From Sitta carolinensis (Eukaryota > Chordata > Aves > Passeriformes > Sittidae), in assembly GCA_032173965.1 (NCBI GenBank), contig CM063289.1:28235690-28299689 (forward strand): a DNA stretch of 64,000 bases. The letters are read 5' to 3'. Under the pieces are notes generated by a model. That model had not been told where the DNA came from. It saw nothing but the letters and a program-made list of their open reading frames with translations, and searched no databases. The stretch's first letter is position 1, and every line of letters begins with the position of its first letter. The position numbers were made by a program, and so were the translations under genes. Positions 23,344-36,900 of the stretch are shown here, one piece after another.

Positions 23344-25104
23344 ATTGGTGGTCCCTTCTGAAATTACTGGAAGGATTTAGCCCACTTCTCAAAGGACACG
23401 TGCTCTCCTGATTGAAAATGCTTGGGGGGCATGAGAGGATGTTTTGCTTTGAGAAGATGGAGCAGAGGTGCTGGCAGTGGGGTTAGGGTTTGGCACTGCT
23501 GCTGTCTGTATGAAGGACTTGGAGGGGAAGCAGGAATAGCTGTGCTGTTGAAGGCACTGTCCCAGGACCTCCAAGACTCAGATTTCTGCCCCATTTCATA
23601 GATTTCCACAGCTGTGAGACCTCTGATGCTTCTGTGGTTTTCACCACAGAAAGTGGCAAGTGGGGCAGAAACAGGAGAGCAGGCCAGTCTCCTACAGTGA
23701 TTTGAAAACATTCCCTTTCCAGTTCATGGGGGGGGGCTGCATTTCCTTCCCAGAGACTTCCTTGCTTAAGTTGAGATCCACATGTGGACAGATGCACTTC
23801 TGATGGAAGAGGAAAAACAGAAAAATAGAAACTGGAAACACAAAAGTGTTCCCCACTCTCTGAACCCCTCAAATAGGAAATTTTAGAGTGACTCTGGTGG
23901 CCATTTTTCCCTGGACTTCTTTTAATACACTGACAGATTTGGCAAGGCAAGCAACACTGAATTACAGTTAATTAAATAGGTAAACTATAGTTACTGTTAA
24001 TTAAATAAACTATAGTGAAATAAATAAATAAATAAATGTCAGTCTAGATACTGCAAATATACACACATATTCCTATGTGTTGTGCATGCAAACAAGTTAA
24101 GATCTTCCATATACTATTGAAAACAGCCATATTTAGCTTTTGTAGAATTCAGAGAAAAGGAATGGCCTTTCAGAGACTTTGCCATCATGCAGATCTCACA
24201 AAAAATAGAGTTCTAGTGTTTAAAGGAAACCTTACAACAGTCCCAGGATTTTCAGTAATATACTGGGGGAGGCATTGTTCATATACAGACCTGATCTCTG
24301 TGAACAGTAACGGTTCCAGGCTAATAATGAAATAATCCATTTTTAGTAGATGAAAGAAGGGGGATCAGAAAAGTAACTTGATCCATGGGTAATAATGGTG
24401 CCAAAAGCTTATAATGGAAAATATCTAAAGAATCCGAGACTCTCTTTGAGAGATATGAATGATTTCTTTTTTCTTGCGAAAAGTGTATGAAGAACTTGAG
24501 AAGAAGTGCCTGAGTGAATTTTATGAGAAAAAGCTCTGTTTGGGGGAGAAAGGGGCAGTGTCAAGTTGCAGCCCAAACACAGCCCAGCCTTACGTAACAG
24601 GAGGCGCAGCTGAAAGATGCTCCGACGCCTGCACTCGATGCACTTGCACTTTGACTTTTTTTTTCTCCTTTCATTTTCAGCTCTCCAAAAACCAAAGTTT
24701 ATAAATCTGCAGGAAAATTTCCCTGTGTCAAATTTTCCATCTATTAACACGCTCCATGATTCATACTCTAATGACCATTCAGCAGCAAGAAAATGTGGGG
24801 TAAAATCACTAAAATCAATGCAACACTTGCTGTTTATTTCAACACGGTCAGGGTTTTGCCATTCCTGCCCAAATACTTTGATTAGGCAGTCAAACTAAAT
24901 TTCATACAGATACATCACCAGCATGCACTGCTCAGCTTAGCTCACTTGTGCAAACAATCCTTACTCAGACAACCAGCCCTAATAACATCCCAGAACCCCT
25001 CCACAGAGGAAGGCTGGCAGGAGCCTCCCCTCCATCTGTGGAAGTTTTGGAACTACAGCACTGAATCCTGAAACACAGTCTGGATTTAGCCAGAACTAAT
25101 GCTC
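23344..25104. other. unique stretch with a local duplication
   Basis: Nothing gene-like is firmly supported. A G9 run lies near 23727. A polypyrimidine run followed by CAG at about 24656-24680 looks like a splice acceptor; the frame behind it stays open to 24898 but is not recognised. Confidence 0.5.
23962..24037. repeat. imperfect tandem duplication running into (AAAT)n
   Basis: Bases 23962-23990 and 23991-24015 are two copies of the same unit (TTAC-A/T-GTTAATTAAATA ending in AAACTATAG); the second copy lacks four bases. About five AAAT units follow directly at 24016-24037. The pattern suggests slippage in an AT-rich stretch. Confidence 0.9.
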
Positions 25105-25225
25105 TTGTACAACAGTGTTTGAAGTATTTACAGGTAATCAACCTACCAATCCCTGTTTTACAGATGCAGAAGATGAGGCACCAAGGGGCAAATATTGCCC
25201 ATGGTTACGCAGCAGATCTGTGCTC
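25105..25225 (-). mobile_element. MIR-like (CORE-SINE) remnant
   Basis: The plus strand reads TGTTTTACAGATGCAGAAGA, then TGAGGCACCAAGGGGCAAAT and GTTACGCAGCAG. This follows the MIR 3' half in reverse orientation (CATTTTACAGATGAGGAAAC, then TGAGGCACAGAGAGGTTAAG, then GTCACACAGC). The bases before it (AGTATTTACAGGTAATCAAC) fit the 'aagtgctttacaggtattaac' part of the same family. Divergence is high, as expected for such old amniote SINEs. Confidence 0.55.
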
Positions 25226-28200
25226 ACAATGTGCTCTCAGCAATGCTGTGCTGTCTGTCTGAATGAGGCAGACATGAGAATGAGAAGGAAAGTCAGGAAA
25301 CTGGGTTTAGGGCAGGTAAAATGGCCCTTTTGGCCATTCCCTCCATTAAAATCCTTTTATTTTCTGCAGTTTCATCCATTGCATTGCAGGCATAACATCC
25401 AACTCCCACTCAGTCATCCTGGGCATGCGGGTACTGTATACCAGAAAGTAAATAATGACATTGTGGGTACTTCTCTGGCACAATCACTTAATGTGTATTG
25501 CAAAATTCAGCCTTTCTCTCTCTAGTTGTACACATATAAACCTCCCTGCTCTGTGTGTGCGTGCATGTGTAATGCAGATAAATCATTGGATTTCAATGAC
25601 TACTGGGCTGAGATTGAAATAAGAAATAGCTTGTTGATTACTAAGGCGATTAAAAGGATCATCTTATTGATTCCCACCCAGCCAGGCACAGACCTCAGTA
25701 ATGAACATCGACTGGTTTAATAAGGGAAAAGGCAAGATTTACTGGATGCATGTGCTTTTCATTAGAGTGAGCTGAAAGGAAATAAAAAATGCTGACCTAC
25801 CCAGTCATGGGCCACTGTGCCTCTTGCTCTTACCAGTGCAGCTAGTACAGCAAAGTAATAGAAAGCAGTATGTGACTGCACAGGGGCAATACTAATAAAA
25901 TTATTGAAACTAAAGTACCAGAAATTAAATTATTTTCTTGCATCTATCCCTCTTTTTCGTACTGATTTCCATTCCCTTTGCTTATAGCACAAGAATTTGG
26001 TTGTCCATTAAAAATGAAAGCTGACTATGTGTTTAAAAGACAGAGGCAAGGTCTCCTTCCCTTGAAGATTAGTTGGGAGATATGAGATGCCTATAAGTAG
26101 CTCATCCATCTGGGTTTATACTAGGAGCAAATGAATCTCTGAAAGATAAGCCTGAGGTTAAAAAGGCATCAGCATGAATGTTTATGTTATACAGGAGTTC
26201 AGACATGGGTCCTATACATTCTTGTAACAATCGATGGCTTTGTGAATGTCTCCTTCAGAAAGACTTTCATTTCTCAGCCTGAATCAGGTACAACTGCAGG
26301 TACTTGGTACAGGTGATGACTGAATTTCTCATCCTAACCATCAGCAATGGTAGATGATTTTACAAGAAAACAAATAACCATATTTTCACATGTGTAAATC
26401 ATACCTCAGAAAATTTACACCCCTGTCAGAGAACTCATACTTGAACCTAACTCCTACACTGATGTGTAACCTCCTCAAAATCCAAAGCAGGGAGGTCAGC
26501 AGAGTACAGGAACCAGGCTGTGCAGGAAAGATCTTGTTTCTGGAAGAGAGGAAGCGGGTCTCTGAGAATTAGAGACAATGTGGGCTGCTGAGGGAGACAA
26601 GACTTTCAGATAAACATCCCTTCACATCACCCCCTGATTCACAGAGCCCACAGCGCTGCTGAATCAGAGGGATTTTTACAAATAATCAAATACCTTGCAT
26701 ATCACATATGTGAAACATGATGTTCTTACTTGGTAGCCCCAAGGAGAGTATTACTTTCTAAAACAGCACAATGTGTGTTTTCTTTGCCTGCTTACACAGT
26801 GAATGATGAGGAAATGACGAAATTCAGTATTGTGACCACTTTTTATTCTGCATGAGAAATGCAGGTTTCCTGGGGCATTTAAAACCAGAGGGGGCAAAGT
26901 CTGCAGACTCGAAGTTCTTCCACTGTCCCTAGGAGTTTTATGCAAGATCTGCCACCATGTCCCATTTTAAGGAAAGGGGGACAGCCCCTGTTATAAACTT
27001 TCCTTTGACTTGCGGAATTGTACAATACTCAAAGCTACATCTGTGCCTCTGTGAGTGGCTCCTTGTCACTGCATCCTTTCAACATCACAGGAACTGATCT
27101 TCCAGTTTAATTTCTTTTTAGTATTGTTAATGACTGTGGGATGGTTGCGAGGCGACTTCATTTGAGTGAGGTCCCTTCCTGCCCAAGTGTCCTACTAGAG
27201 TGGTCTTCTCTGCTCGGTCTTCTTATCTTGTGCACCTGGTGAGCTCACTTCTGCCTCCAGGGAGCACAGGCAGAGTCCCAGCTGGTCTGGTGGCCCAGGA
27301 ATCAGCAGCCCTTTACAAGTGGGGTTCAAAGCATTTCATTCTCTGTCAGCTGAAAGCCTTCGAGTAACAGCTCAGCAGCAGTTTGGAGAAACAGCCTCCT
27401 AAAGAACCAAGATGCTGATAAGCGATATCCTGCCTCCAGGCAGATGCTCCCAGCTCCCAGGAACTGCTGAGCTCCAAATTCAGCAAGAACCGGCGACACT
27501 GACATGACATTGAGGTGAGAGAGGCCACTGTTGAGGGCATGAATTATGCCTCATAAGTGATATCTCCTCGGGAGCCGAGAGCCCTTGTCCTTGCAGGGAC
27601 GTGTCCCTCAGGCCATCGCAGTGCCTGGCCTGGAGCCAGCCCTGCAGTGCCACTCAAACCCAGAGCATCCAGCCCCTGTGCCGTGACCGCAGCCCTGAAC
27701 GCGGCTCCTCCAAGCGCGGTCTCCCTCTCGGGTCCACCATGTCCCCAGTTCTCCCCAAGACAGGTTGATGGCTGGGTTGGATAAATGGCTGTAGCACAAG
27801 ATGATGGACCAGTGGCATGAAAAGTTGCTTCAGGAGCTGGGAAATGCTGCCTGCACAGGAAGCCTATGAGGTGCTAACACTGAACAAGTCTAAGCGCTCT
27901 GAAGCCCTTTGTGAACACCTTTCTCTCTGCTTATGAGTGCCCTCTTTAAATCAAGCTCAGAATGGTCAGGTCAGAAATAAAATGCAGCTGAAGGGCTCCA
28001 GAAGCACTGAGAAAGGATTTCAGCTCAAAAGAAATGGCTGAGCTTCCAGACACACCAACCATCTGTCTGGTACCTCTGGCCAAAACCTACCAGAGCCCTG
28101 CCAGAAGGACAGGGATCTCTCACCTTGACTCCTACCATCTTCATCCCTTTCCCAGAAACCAAAGATGGCATTTCCAGTCCTGGATACAAACTACTGATTC

Positions 28201-31200
28201 AAGAAATGTTGTACATTATGCTGTAGACTGGAAAAAAGCCCAGAGTGTCCAGGCAAATGTCTTCCTAGAGCTGATTTCCCTCCTCTGTCAGTTTCCACCC
28301 AAGAGGTGCCAGCAGTCAGAGCTTTCCCTTCCAAAGCTGGAGGTGCCAGCTTCCATCTGAGGTCAGAGTTAAGGTTTGTTCCTTTTGCAGAGGAATTTGG
28401 GCATGTGTTAGATTTCTTGGATGCTGGAAATGCAAAGAGTTTCTTGTGGAGGCTGTTTCTCGGTGTGATTGCTTGCTATAATGTGTGGGCACAAAGGGGT
28501 GTCCAAAGCTCTCCTTAGCCAAATATTTCCCTGCATTTTAAGATTTGCATGGGTGGGTTTTGTACTTAAGCAGCCTTTAATGTATTCAAAAAAAGGTTTG
28601 GTTGGTGGCTTACATAATCGTGTTGAATCTGACCCAGACGTGTTGTCACAGCACTGCTGTCAGAGAGAGTGAGCTGTCAGATTGAAATATTCACTTGTAA
28701 TGTAGGTTATTGGGCCCCTTCTTTCCAAAGTGCACCAGGGAGAAAGGCAGGAGCAGTAGGAACTGGAATTACAGAGTTCTCCAGCAGGGTTAAATCTTCT
28801 CAAGTCACTGCCTCATAATTTTCAGGTAAACTTTGTTCTGTTTCAGCACCAGATTCCAGCTGACTGTTTTTTTTCACTGTTCTTCACTAGAATCATGGTC
28901 AGAGGTTGTAACTTCACCTAGTGGTCTATAATTCTAGGTGCTTACTGGAAATATGCCCAAATAGGAAGTAAAAGCATTCAAGGACTCAGGCTGCCTGCAG
29001 TCAGCCTTACAACACAGAGCACTGCACCATCAGGCACCATCATTACACAGTTGATCTCTAATTAAAACCTTAAATATCAGAGACCATATAAAGGGCTGAC
29101 CTTTTCCACTGAGAAAAGACTCATTGTTCTTTGCTGCTAAAGATACATGAGGTATCTTCAAAGATGTAACCTTGCTCATTGCAGAACGCTTTTTAAAAAA
29201 GATTCTGCTCTAGTCATTGATAAGACAATCAAGGAGCTATAAAAATATTTTATACCACATAACAGTAGTTACATACATTTGAAAACATTTTACTGTGTAC
29301 TTCTTAGCTATTGAAAGTTTAATTTTTATTATGCACCATCTCCTTTTTAAATCAATTTGGGCATCAGAGACAAAAAATGTTAAGTTTGCCTTGGAAAGTA
29401 TTATTTCTCAATCAAAGAATGTAATGATTTCCCAAGGATAAATCTTGCATTTGCCATGTGTAGAGTTTATAACATGGTGATCCCACAGTGTTGTGACTGC
29501 TCGATACAGTATATCACATAATATATCTGCTACCTGGATTCTCATTACAGAGGGAGAGACAAGTGAGATTGGAAAGTGAGAGCAGAACCCTTCAGATCAA
29601 AGTAAAATGGAAAATGGTGGGGAGTAAAAATAAGACTGTGGAAAAGCCACATTATCTGGGCCTTGAATTCTCCCCAGGTTCAAGTGACACAGGTAGAAAA
29701 ACAGCTTAATTTCTGCCCTATCAAAAGACAGTCTTTTGATCAGAGGAGAGGGAGGTTAGGAAAAGAAGTTAGTTTGTTGGGAAGTCAAGGCATCTGTGGA
29801 AGATATCAATCTGAAGTTAGAAAATGTGTTTGTATCATCAGCTGGAGTGATGTCTGCAGCCTCAGCTCCCCGGGGCTCCCGACTGCTCTGGGTGCATTTA
29901 TTGTGCTTTGCACCAACTCCACGGCAGCTCCTCTCCTGTGCAGGTGGTGTGGGGCTCTCTCCCCTTGCACACATCACAAACACTGGCTGTTTGGAACAGT
30001 TTAGCTAAGCCAAAACTCTTCATTAGAAGCTTCATCTGCAGGGATGGCTCCAACAGTTCCACCAAAGGCAGAGAAAGGGTCCCGAACTTCCCACCACCAG
30101 CGTGTTGCACAGGCTCCAGGAGGTCCCTGATAGCCATCGCTTCTGGTTTGTGTTTGTACACACACAGCTGCCTGAGCTTTGTTTCCCTTTGGTACTACTT
30201 CTACTTCTGATAAATGGGGAATCTAACCCTGTCTGTAACAATGGACTTGATTGCTTAATTGAGCTTTGTGTTGGTTTTGCTCGCACGCAAGTGAGTTCAC
30301 AGGAATTCAACATGTGCTTCAATATTTCTCCTTCAGCACAGAAGGACTAAAAGAAACTTTTCCTAAGCTATTCAACAACTTCTCTCTTTGCTGTTGTTCC
30401 CTGGTATTCTTCAGCCTTGACACCGCTGAGCTTATTTTGCTGACCCAGCTGTACAGTTTGATTTACAGGATGGAGAAAGATGAGGCACCAGCTTCAGTTC
30501 AGCTCTCTTCTCTGAAGCTGCCCCAGCTCACACCACTCAGTTCATTTTTACTCAGCACCTCACTCTTAAGAAATCTGATTCAAGTTAATCTGGGCAGTAT
30601 GTCTGATACCGGTCCTTACTCACTAATTCAGCTTCATTGTTTGAATTAAATACTGCAGGGTAGAACTGATTATAAATGGTCGAGGCCACTTGCATCAGAT
30701 AATTGACTGGCAACTGAGCAGTCTCTCCTAGGATTCGTATTCCATGGGCAATGGTGTATTCTGTCATGAAAAGAAACATTTGCTAAAGCCTGATCTCAGT
30801 GCCCTTTGCATAGGCAGTGTGTGGAATAGGCATAACCCAGCACGGACCAGGTCTCCTGCCCTGGGATGGGACATGGGCAGTGTCTGAGCACAGCTGCTCC
30901 TCAGTGAGGCTGGAGGAGCTGCCACCACTGCAGTGCTGCAACGGGCAGGGACCACTCCAGTGTGCACTCACTGTCTTCATGACATTACCAAAGAGAACCA
31001 AAAAAAAAAGAAAGAAAGACATAGAAAGACTATAAATCCCCTAAACTGGGGAAGATAAATTTGTGTGAAAAGTCATGAGGAACCTGACAGGAAAGAGTTA
31101 CTTTATGCCATTTAGTGGCAAGGGAAAAGAGCCTTAGGTTTTCTATTGTCTGCAGGTTTTTCTCTGTGAGAACAGAAGGTTGGGCACAAGGTGAACTGTC

Positions 31201-33856
31201 AGGAGGAAAAATCGAGGGAATCATAGAGAAGATGGGCCTTGTACATAATTGATCTGACAGAGTGCTGCCCACTCCATCATTGTGGCTGAAATATGCTCGG
31301 CCTCCTGCGCAATAATGCATGCGAGTTTAGCAGCGCAAGACTTGGTCTATTAGGGAGTTTGTTTAATCAGGAATGCTCCCATCCCTGCCAGTGTTCAGCG
31401 TCGCTTGCAAAACACGAAATCTGCTCTCTGACTGGAAGAGAAAATTCTGCTGTGCTCAACACTTTCAGCAGCAGACATAAAAGCAGAAAGTGACTTTGAG
31501 TAAAATCGGGAGCTATTGGAAATAAGAGCAACATCTCTTACTGCCTTTAGCAGGGCCAGCACCATGCTTTGTTCCCTGAAGAATTCCATCACTGTTTCCC
31601 CCCATCAGATTTCTCTTTCCTTCTTTGATCCATTTAGTGGAAGGCGTTATCATCTCATTGAATTGTGTCACAACTGTCCCAGCATATGGAAAATCAGAAG
31701 CTATGTGGTCTTTTATAACTAGTTGTAAGTGGCTTTCATGTGAGGGGCAAAAGATCCTTGAGGATTGGGGATTTCAAACCTGGAGTGTTATTACAGCCAC
31801 TAAATATCATGGCTTTGCTACCGCAAGATAAAGAGGCAAAGCTTAAAAGAGGAAGATACACCATGCTTTGTGCGAGTTCTCATAAAAGCTGGTGATACTG
31901 TTTTGAAGACTCCAGGTGGTCCAATCCTGCAGACTTTTTTGGGAAGCCTCTGTCCTGCCTGGCTTTGAGACAAATGTGGATGAGAGGGCAAATGCTGCGA
32001 AGTGCCAGAGTTCTCTGGGAGAAGAGAGCTCCTGGACCCCGAGGTGCTCAGTGGGACCCAGCTCCCCACTGGCTCAGGCTGCGCAGGAGATGCAGATCCT
32101 GTCCTCAGAAACAGAGCTCGAGAGCTCTGGAGGGACCATGGAAATTTCCCTGTGCTGTGACCTCTGTCACCTCCTGCTGAGGCCACAGAGCGAGTGCTGG
32201 ATGTTATCCCTTCCAGCCCATCCTATGGTGGATAAATCAAGCCAGCAGCACAGCAATATTGCAGACAGGTCACCCCAAGCAATTTTCTAAAAACTGTGTT
32301 GACATCACCAGAAATTTTATTTAAATCCTTACTATTTCCAGCTAAAAATTCCATCATTATGAAAATGACTTGTTATCAGACCCTAGAATAATCTTTTCAG
32401 AAATGGATGGCTCCTAATGTTTAAATTGACTGTGATTTATTTTACCTCAGATTTTTTTCTCTGGCTAATGTAGGCAAGAGCTGAAATCACCAACCCTAAA
32501 CTCGGTAATTTTGCCAAAAAACATCTGACAAAAAAGGGGTTAATGATTTCCATGCAGGGTGAAGCTATCAGGAATTAGTGCTTCGGAGTGTAGAACATTC
32601 ACTTTTACAGTAGGTGGTGTTCTTGTTACACTTTCATACATGCCAGGCTAATTAACTGTCTTAAAGACCACATCATTAAATTATTTCCCCTGCTTAAAAC
32701 GCTGCAATGTTTAATGTACCCCAGCAATTCAATTATGTTTAAAACAATATCCTAAGGATGAACTACTATGGGGTGGCATTTAGAGGAAATTTCACGCTTT
32801 ACCTCAAAAGCAGGTAAAACACAAGAGCAAAAATAGAATTTGAATTCCAAAATAGCTGTTTGAGGAAAAAAAAAAATCTTCTACAAAAGCTTGTAAAGGG
32901 AGCTAATTATTATAATGTCGATGATTCATTTTGTCTTCACTCTCTTTCGTTGAAGTTCAAAGACTTTCAGAGTTTTGGTTCTTCTTCGATCTTTGTTAAG
33001 ATATGCCTGTTCCATCTTATAATACATTTCAATTTTTTAGTTGCTTTACCTTCTTTCCCTGATGCAGTTTCTATTATTTTAAGAAAAAAGCATGTGGCTT
33101 CATTAAGTATAACACGTCAGAAGGGGGGTGAAGTCCGGAGGGTGTATTTCAGATATTGTGCTAGGGACGCCAGACGCAGATGCCTCTGCTGCACCCCTTA
33201 TCAAACCAGCTCACGTTCATTTATGAGAAGAGAAGCGGCTGCATTCTGGCTCTGCCACCTTCCACACCAGCATCATTTCCAGGCACCAGCGATGCATCTC
33301 AGCGTGGCAGGAAGAGTGCAGGGTGAGCAGGCTCACGGAGGACACGGCGCTGCTCCCGCCTGGCTCGCTGTCCCCAGGAGTGCAGGGAACGTCCCCTGTG
33401 CCAGGAGCACCCGGCTCAGCCGCACGGGTAGGAGCGGCTTCTACATCAGAAGCTTGTGTCATTCTGGACCTGTGTCAAAACGGGGCTCAAAGGGACAAGA
33501 GTATTTTGGAGCACACCTGAGTCCAAAACCAGCCAGACTGTCCTCTACAATCTTTGCATAGCGTTTAAGAAATACTGATGCCTAATGTCAGGGAATCAAG
33601 CTTAAAAACACTTAAAAGCTCTGTTGATATTTGGGTAGAAAGCTGTGTTCTACGACATGTTGGGGTTTTTTCATAAACTAATCAAATTAGTTTTTAAAAC
33701 CTTACTAGGCACATCTCAGGTCAATACATAGATTTTGCGGTTAGAGTTGGGATAGCACCCAGTTAAAATGCAAACCATCAACCCAAAAATTTGAATTGCA
33801 TTCATCTGCATCTTCTGTCCTTTCAATAAGAATGCCAGTCATCTGAATAGCTTTGG
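25226..33856. other. long unique non-coding stretch
   Basis: No gene is supported. GC-richer patches at 27540-27790 and 33100-33530 have open frames on several strands and no recognised product. Bases 29180-29540 and 32330-32790 are AT-rich with many homeodomain-type words and could be regulatory. A short A-rich run lies near 31000-31020. A stretch at 30455-30490 hints at MIR but is too short to call. Confidence 0.5.
32112..32129. repeat. 18-bp palindrome
   Basis: CAGAGCTC and GAGCTCTG form 8-bp arms around a GA spacer. It is a sequence curiosity without a known role. Confidence 0.55.
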
Positions 33857-33952
33857 TACCACTCCATATGTGGGAGATGCCCAAATCTATCCCATCTTCT
33901 AAAGCCTTGTGCTAAGCCATGTGAGGCTAAGCAGGATCTTATAGATAAAACT
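33857..33952 (+). mobile_element. possible 5S-rRNA-derived SINE head (AmnSINE1/SINE3 type)
   Basis: The string TGAGGCTAAGCAGGATCTTA aligns with the 5S rRNA internal promoter block GGAAGCTAAGCAGGGTCGGG. Upstream, TACCACTCC and GATGCCCAAATCTATCCCAT fit TACCACCCTG and ACGCCCGATCTCGTCTGATC, with an insertion of about 20 bases between the blocks. AmnSINE1 and related SINE3 families carry a 5S-type head and occur across amniotes. The downstream part of such an element is not recognisable here. It is too diverged to be a 5S gene. Confidence 0.42.
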
Positions 33953-36900
33953 TGCTGAAGCCTAACTCAAGTAATAAACCCCAATGAGGATGTGTGGGAA
34001 CCATAAGCACACAGAAAAGCCAGAACTCAAAGCTGTTTCTTACAGTGGCCAAAAGTGTAGCTCCCATTTGACCAACATGCTCGTATCCAGCACAACTCGA
34101 TAGTTTTTGTTTTCAATGAGTGAGAAAAGCTCGGTCAGGTGACTTGCTGCAGTGCAATCAGTCCTGTGACAGCAAACGCAGTCAGCACCTGGCTGTACAA
34201 TTTCACTTCCCTGTGTGATGCCGTCATGTGGGGAGATGTGTCATTGTCATGTCAGGGAGAGGGACCCGGCTGTGTCTTGTGGTGAGCACTTGGGGTGATG
34301 CGAGGTGGAAAATCACTGCGCTCATGAAAAATGGGGTCTGTAAACAAGCTGGGGCCACCAAGCAAATTATCCCCTTCTCATACTTGATGATCTTTCCCGG
34401 CAGACTGAACCCAGCCTTCAGGGAATAAACTGGCTGTTCCTAACCTAAAGGAAATGAAAAGGAACTGCAGTGTCTACTGGAGACCATGAGATTTGGATTT
34501 TAGTGTGGAAGTATCAAATTGATCCTATGCAACTGACAATATACTACTGAAGCCTAGAACCTCACCAGTGAGAAAAACCTTCCCAGATTTTAAAGGTCTA
34601 AAATTAGAATGTATTTAGCAGCAAAGTTTGAGTTGATTTCTATTGTAAGGAATTCCCTCACCATGAGGGAAGAGTGTATGCACCAGCAATTTCTACCAAA
34701 CACTGTAAATCCCACAGGGCCTTGCTTATATGGCTGATATGAGCAGAGGGAGCTGCTTCTTCAGCAGCTTGGTGGTGGGTGAATGTTCTTGTTGTGCAGG
34801 TCTGTAAGGAGATCCATGATCCAGGTGAACACTGATACCTGGAGACTGCACAAGTATTTTCAGTTCCTTCCCCAGACTCCCAAAGCAGCTGAGCAGAGAA
34901 GGACCCATGCCATCACTCCCCCTTCATCAGCAAACCCAGGCAAGGAAATGGCCTGTCAGAAAAGCAGGCATTTCTTTTTTAAACCAGGTCAGTTTACACT
35001 GAGATCAGTTTTCTGATCTCTCACTGCATGGTTGGAGAAACACCTGTGCTGACACAGGGGGAGGGAGCACGAACAACCATCTGGAGAGCACGGGGGGGAC
35101 AGGAAACCCATTTTGGTTGCAGAATAGGCTTCTGCCAGCTTAACTAGGCATGGAGTGGTGGCGTTAATCAAGACCTTGAAACAAGCCTCCAGGCAAACAG
35201 TGCCTGGCATCTGAGGGATTAACCACGGGAGGAAGTACATTACTGACCATATGATGACCCAGAAGTCCTTACATGTACATCTACACTGAGATTCCCCAGT
35301 GCTGGGCTAAGAATGCCATCAATTTTATTGGTAGCTGCTCAGGAAAATCTGATTATGTGATGGTATATGAAGTAGGTCTCTGATGTGTTAATTCACAGTA
35401 ATGAAGTTAGAATAGAATTATATATTTTGAACATTAATAGGTACCTGTGTTATTTCTAAAACTTGTGGAGCATAAGCCCTTTTTACCCTGCTTAAACCTG
35501 TGCAAAAGGTTTTGGATTAGGTCCTTGCCCTGGTGAGTTCTTCAGTGAAGTGCAGACATATGTAGCCATCCTGACTCTGTTTAAAGTCCAGGCACATCCA
35601 TGCTATATATTGTGTTGCCTAGTTTTGCATTTGTTCCCTCCTTTTGAATTATTCTTCCCAAATTTAAATTGGCTTTAATGCCTTTATTTTCCATATATGT
35701 CCCTGTGATTTATTTCACATTTTATTCCAATTTTTATGCCATCATATACTTAGACAAATCTCTTTCTTTTTTTTAACCTTCAGTTTCTGCATCTGTTTTA
35801 CAAATAAATTGCAAATGTCAAGATCATTTCCTTTCTCAAGTATTTCCTAAACCCTAACCAGCTCAACAAGTTGCATGTAACATAAAACATACAGCAGGAA
35901 CTTAACACACAGGAATGCATATAACAATCTCTCTTTTTTCCTAATGTAGTTATGCTTACTTAAGGCATTGATTTCCTTGAAGCAGTCAATAAAATACTTC
36001 AGGTAGTAAAATATACCCTGACAGTAATATTTTCCATTCAGTACTTCTCCCTTTCCTTGCTGAAGACTGCAGTCATTAGAAAAGTGAAGATCGTAATTGT
36101 TATATATATGTTTAAATGGTATCTCAGGATCTCAGCTAGACTCTGGTCTCCTCTTGACCCAGGCATTATAGATTTGGGCCATCCATAATGTGGACATTAC
36201 GCAGAATGACTCAAACTCTCACTTTCTGAGGAAAGAATTTGTCACATTGATTTCAACTCCTCTTTTTTATAACTTAGCTGAACATAGAAAATGATATTTT
36301 AGAGCTTTGAGAACCATTCTCTTAAAAAGGCTGTTAGAAAATACCTTTAAATAAGAGCAAAGCCCACTGAATTCTGAAATGTAATTTCTCCAGAAATAAA
36401 TTACAGCCTGGGTGGTAAGGCTGGTGCAATACATTAGGCTCTGCCTGTCCCTGGATATCCATCTACAATTAGAGGACCTCAGAGCATCAACATTTTTGAG
36501 AAAAGATGAATCCTGCCACAAGCAAACAAAACCATGATTCACCCAACTCAATGAACTTTGGCTTGCATGCCTCTGCTCTTGTCCCCTTGCACTTTGCCCA
36601 CCAAGCTCTGGAAAATGTTGGTCTGAACCAAACTGGTCCATATAGGACAATGGGAAAATGTCCCCCACGTCATGCAGGTGTCACCCCTGAATGTCTTTCT
36701 CTAGAGCAGCATCACCCCTGGGAGCTGGGGGTATGGCACCCCCCAGGGCCAAAAGCTGTGCTACAAAAGCCTGGTTTGACTAAGGTCAGCCATGCTTTAT
36801 TTGAGTTGTACATTTAAAGTTGCTGCAAATACCCTGGACTGCTTAGTGCAGAAAATAGGTTTGCTGGGATTAGAAAAGGGCAGTAAATCAAGCATATACA

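Noticed and set aside
27289..27302. TGGTGGCCCAGGA as a retroviral primer-binding site
   Set aside because: It does not match a known tRNA 3' end well, and no LTR or retroviral frame lies on either side.
30455..30490. MIR-like words (TTTACAGGATGG, GATGAGGCACC)
   Set aside because: Too short and broken to separate from chance, unlike the remnants at 25.1, 39.2 and 50.4 kb.
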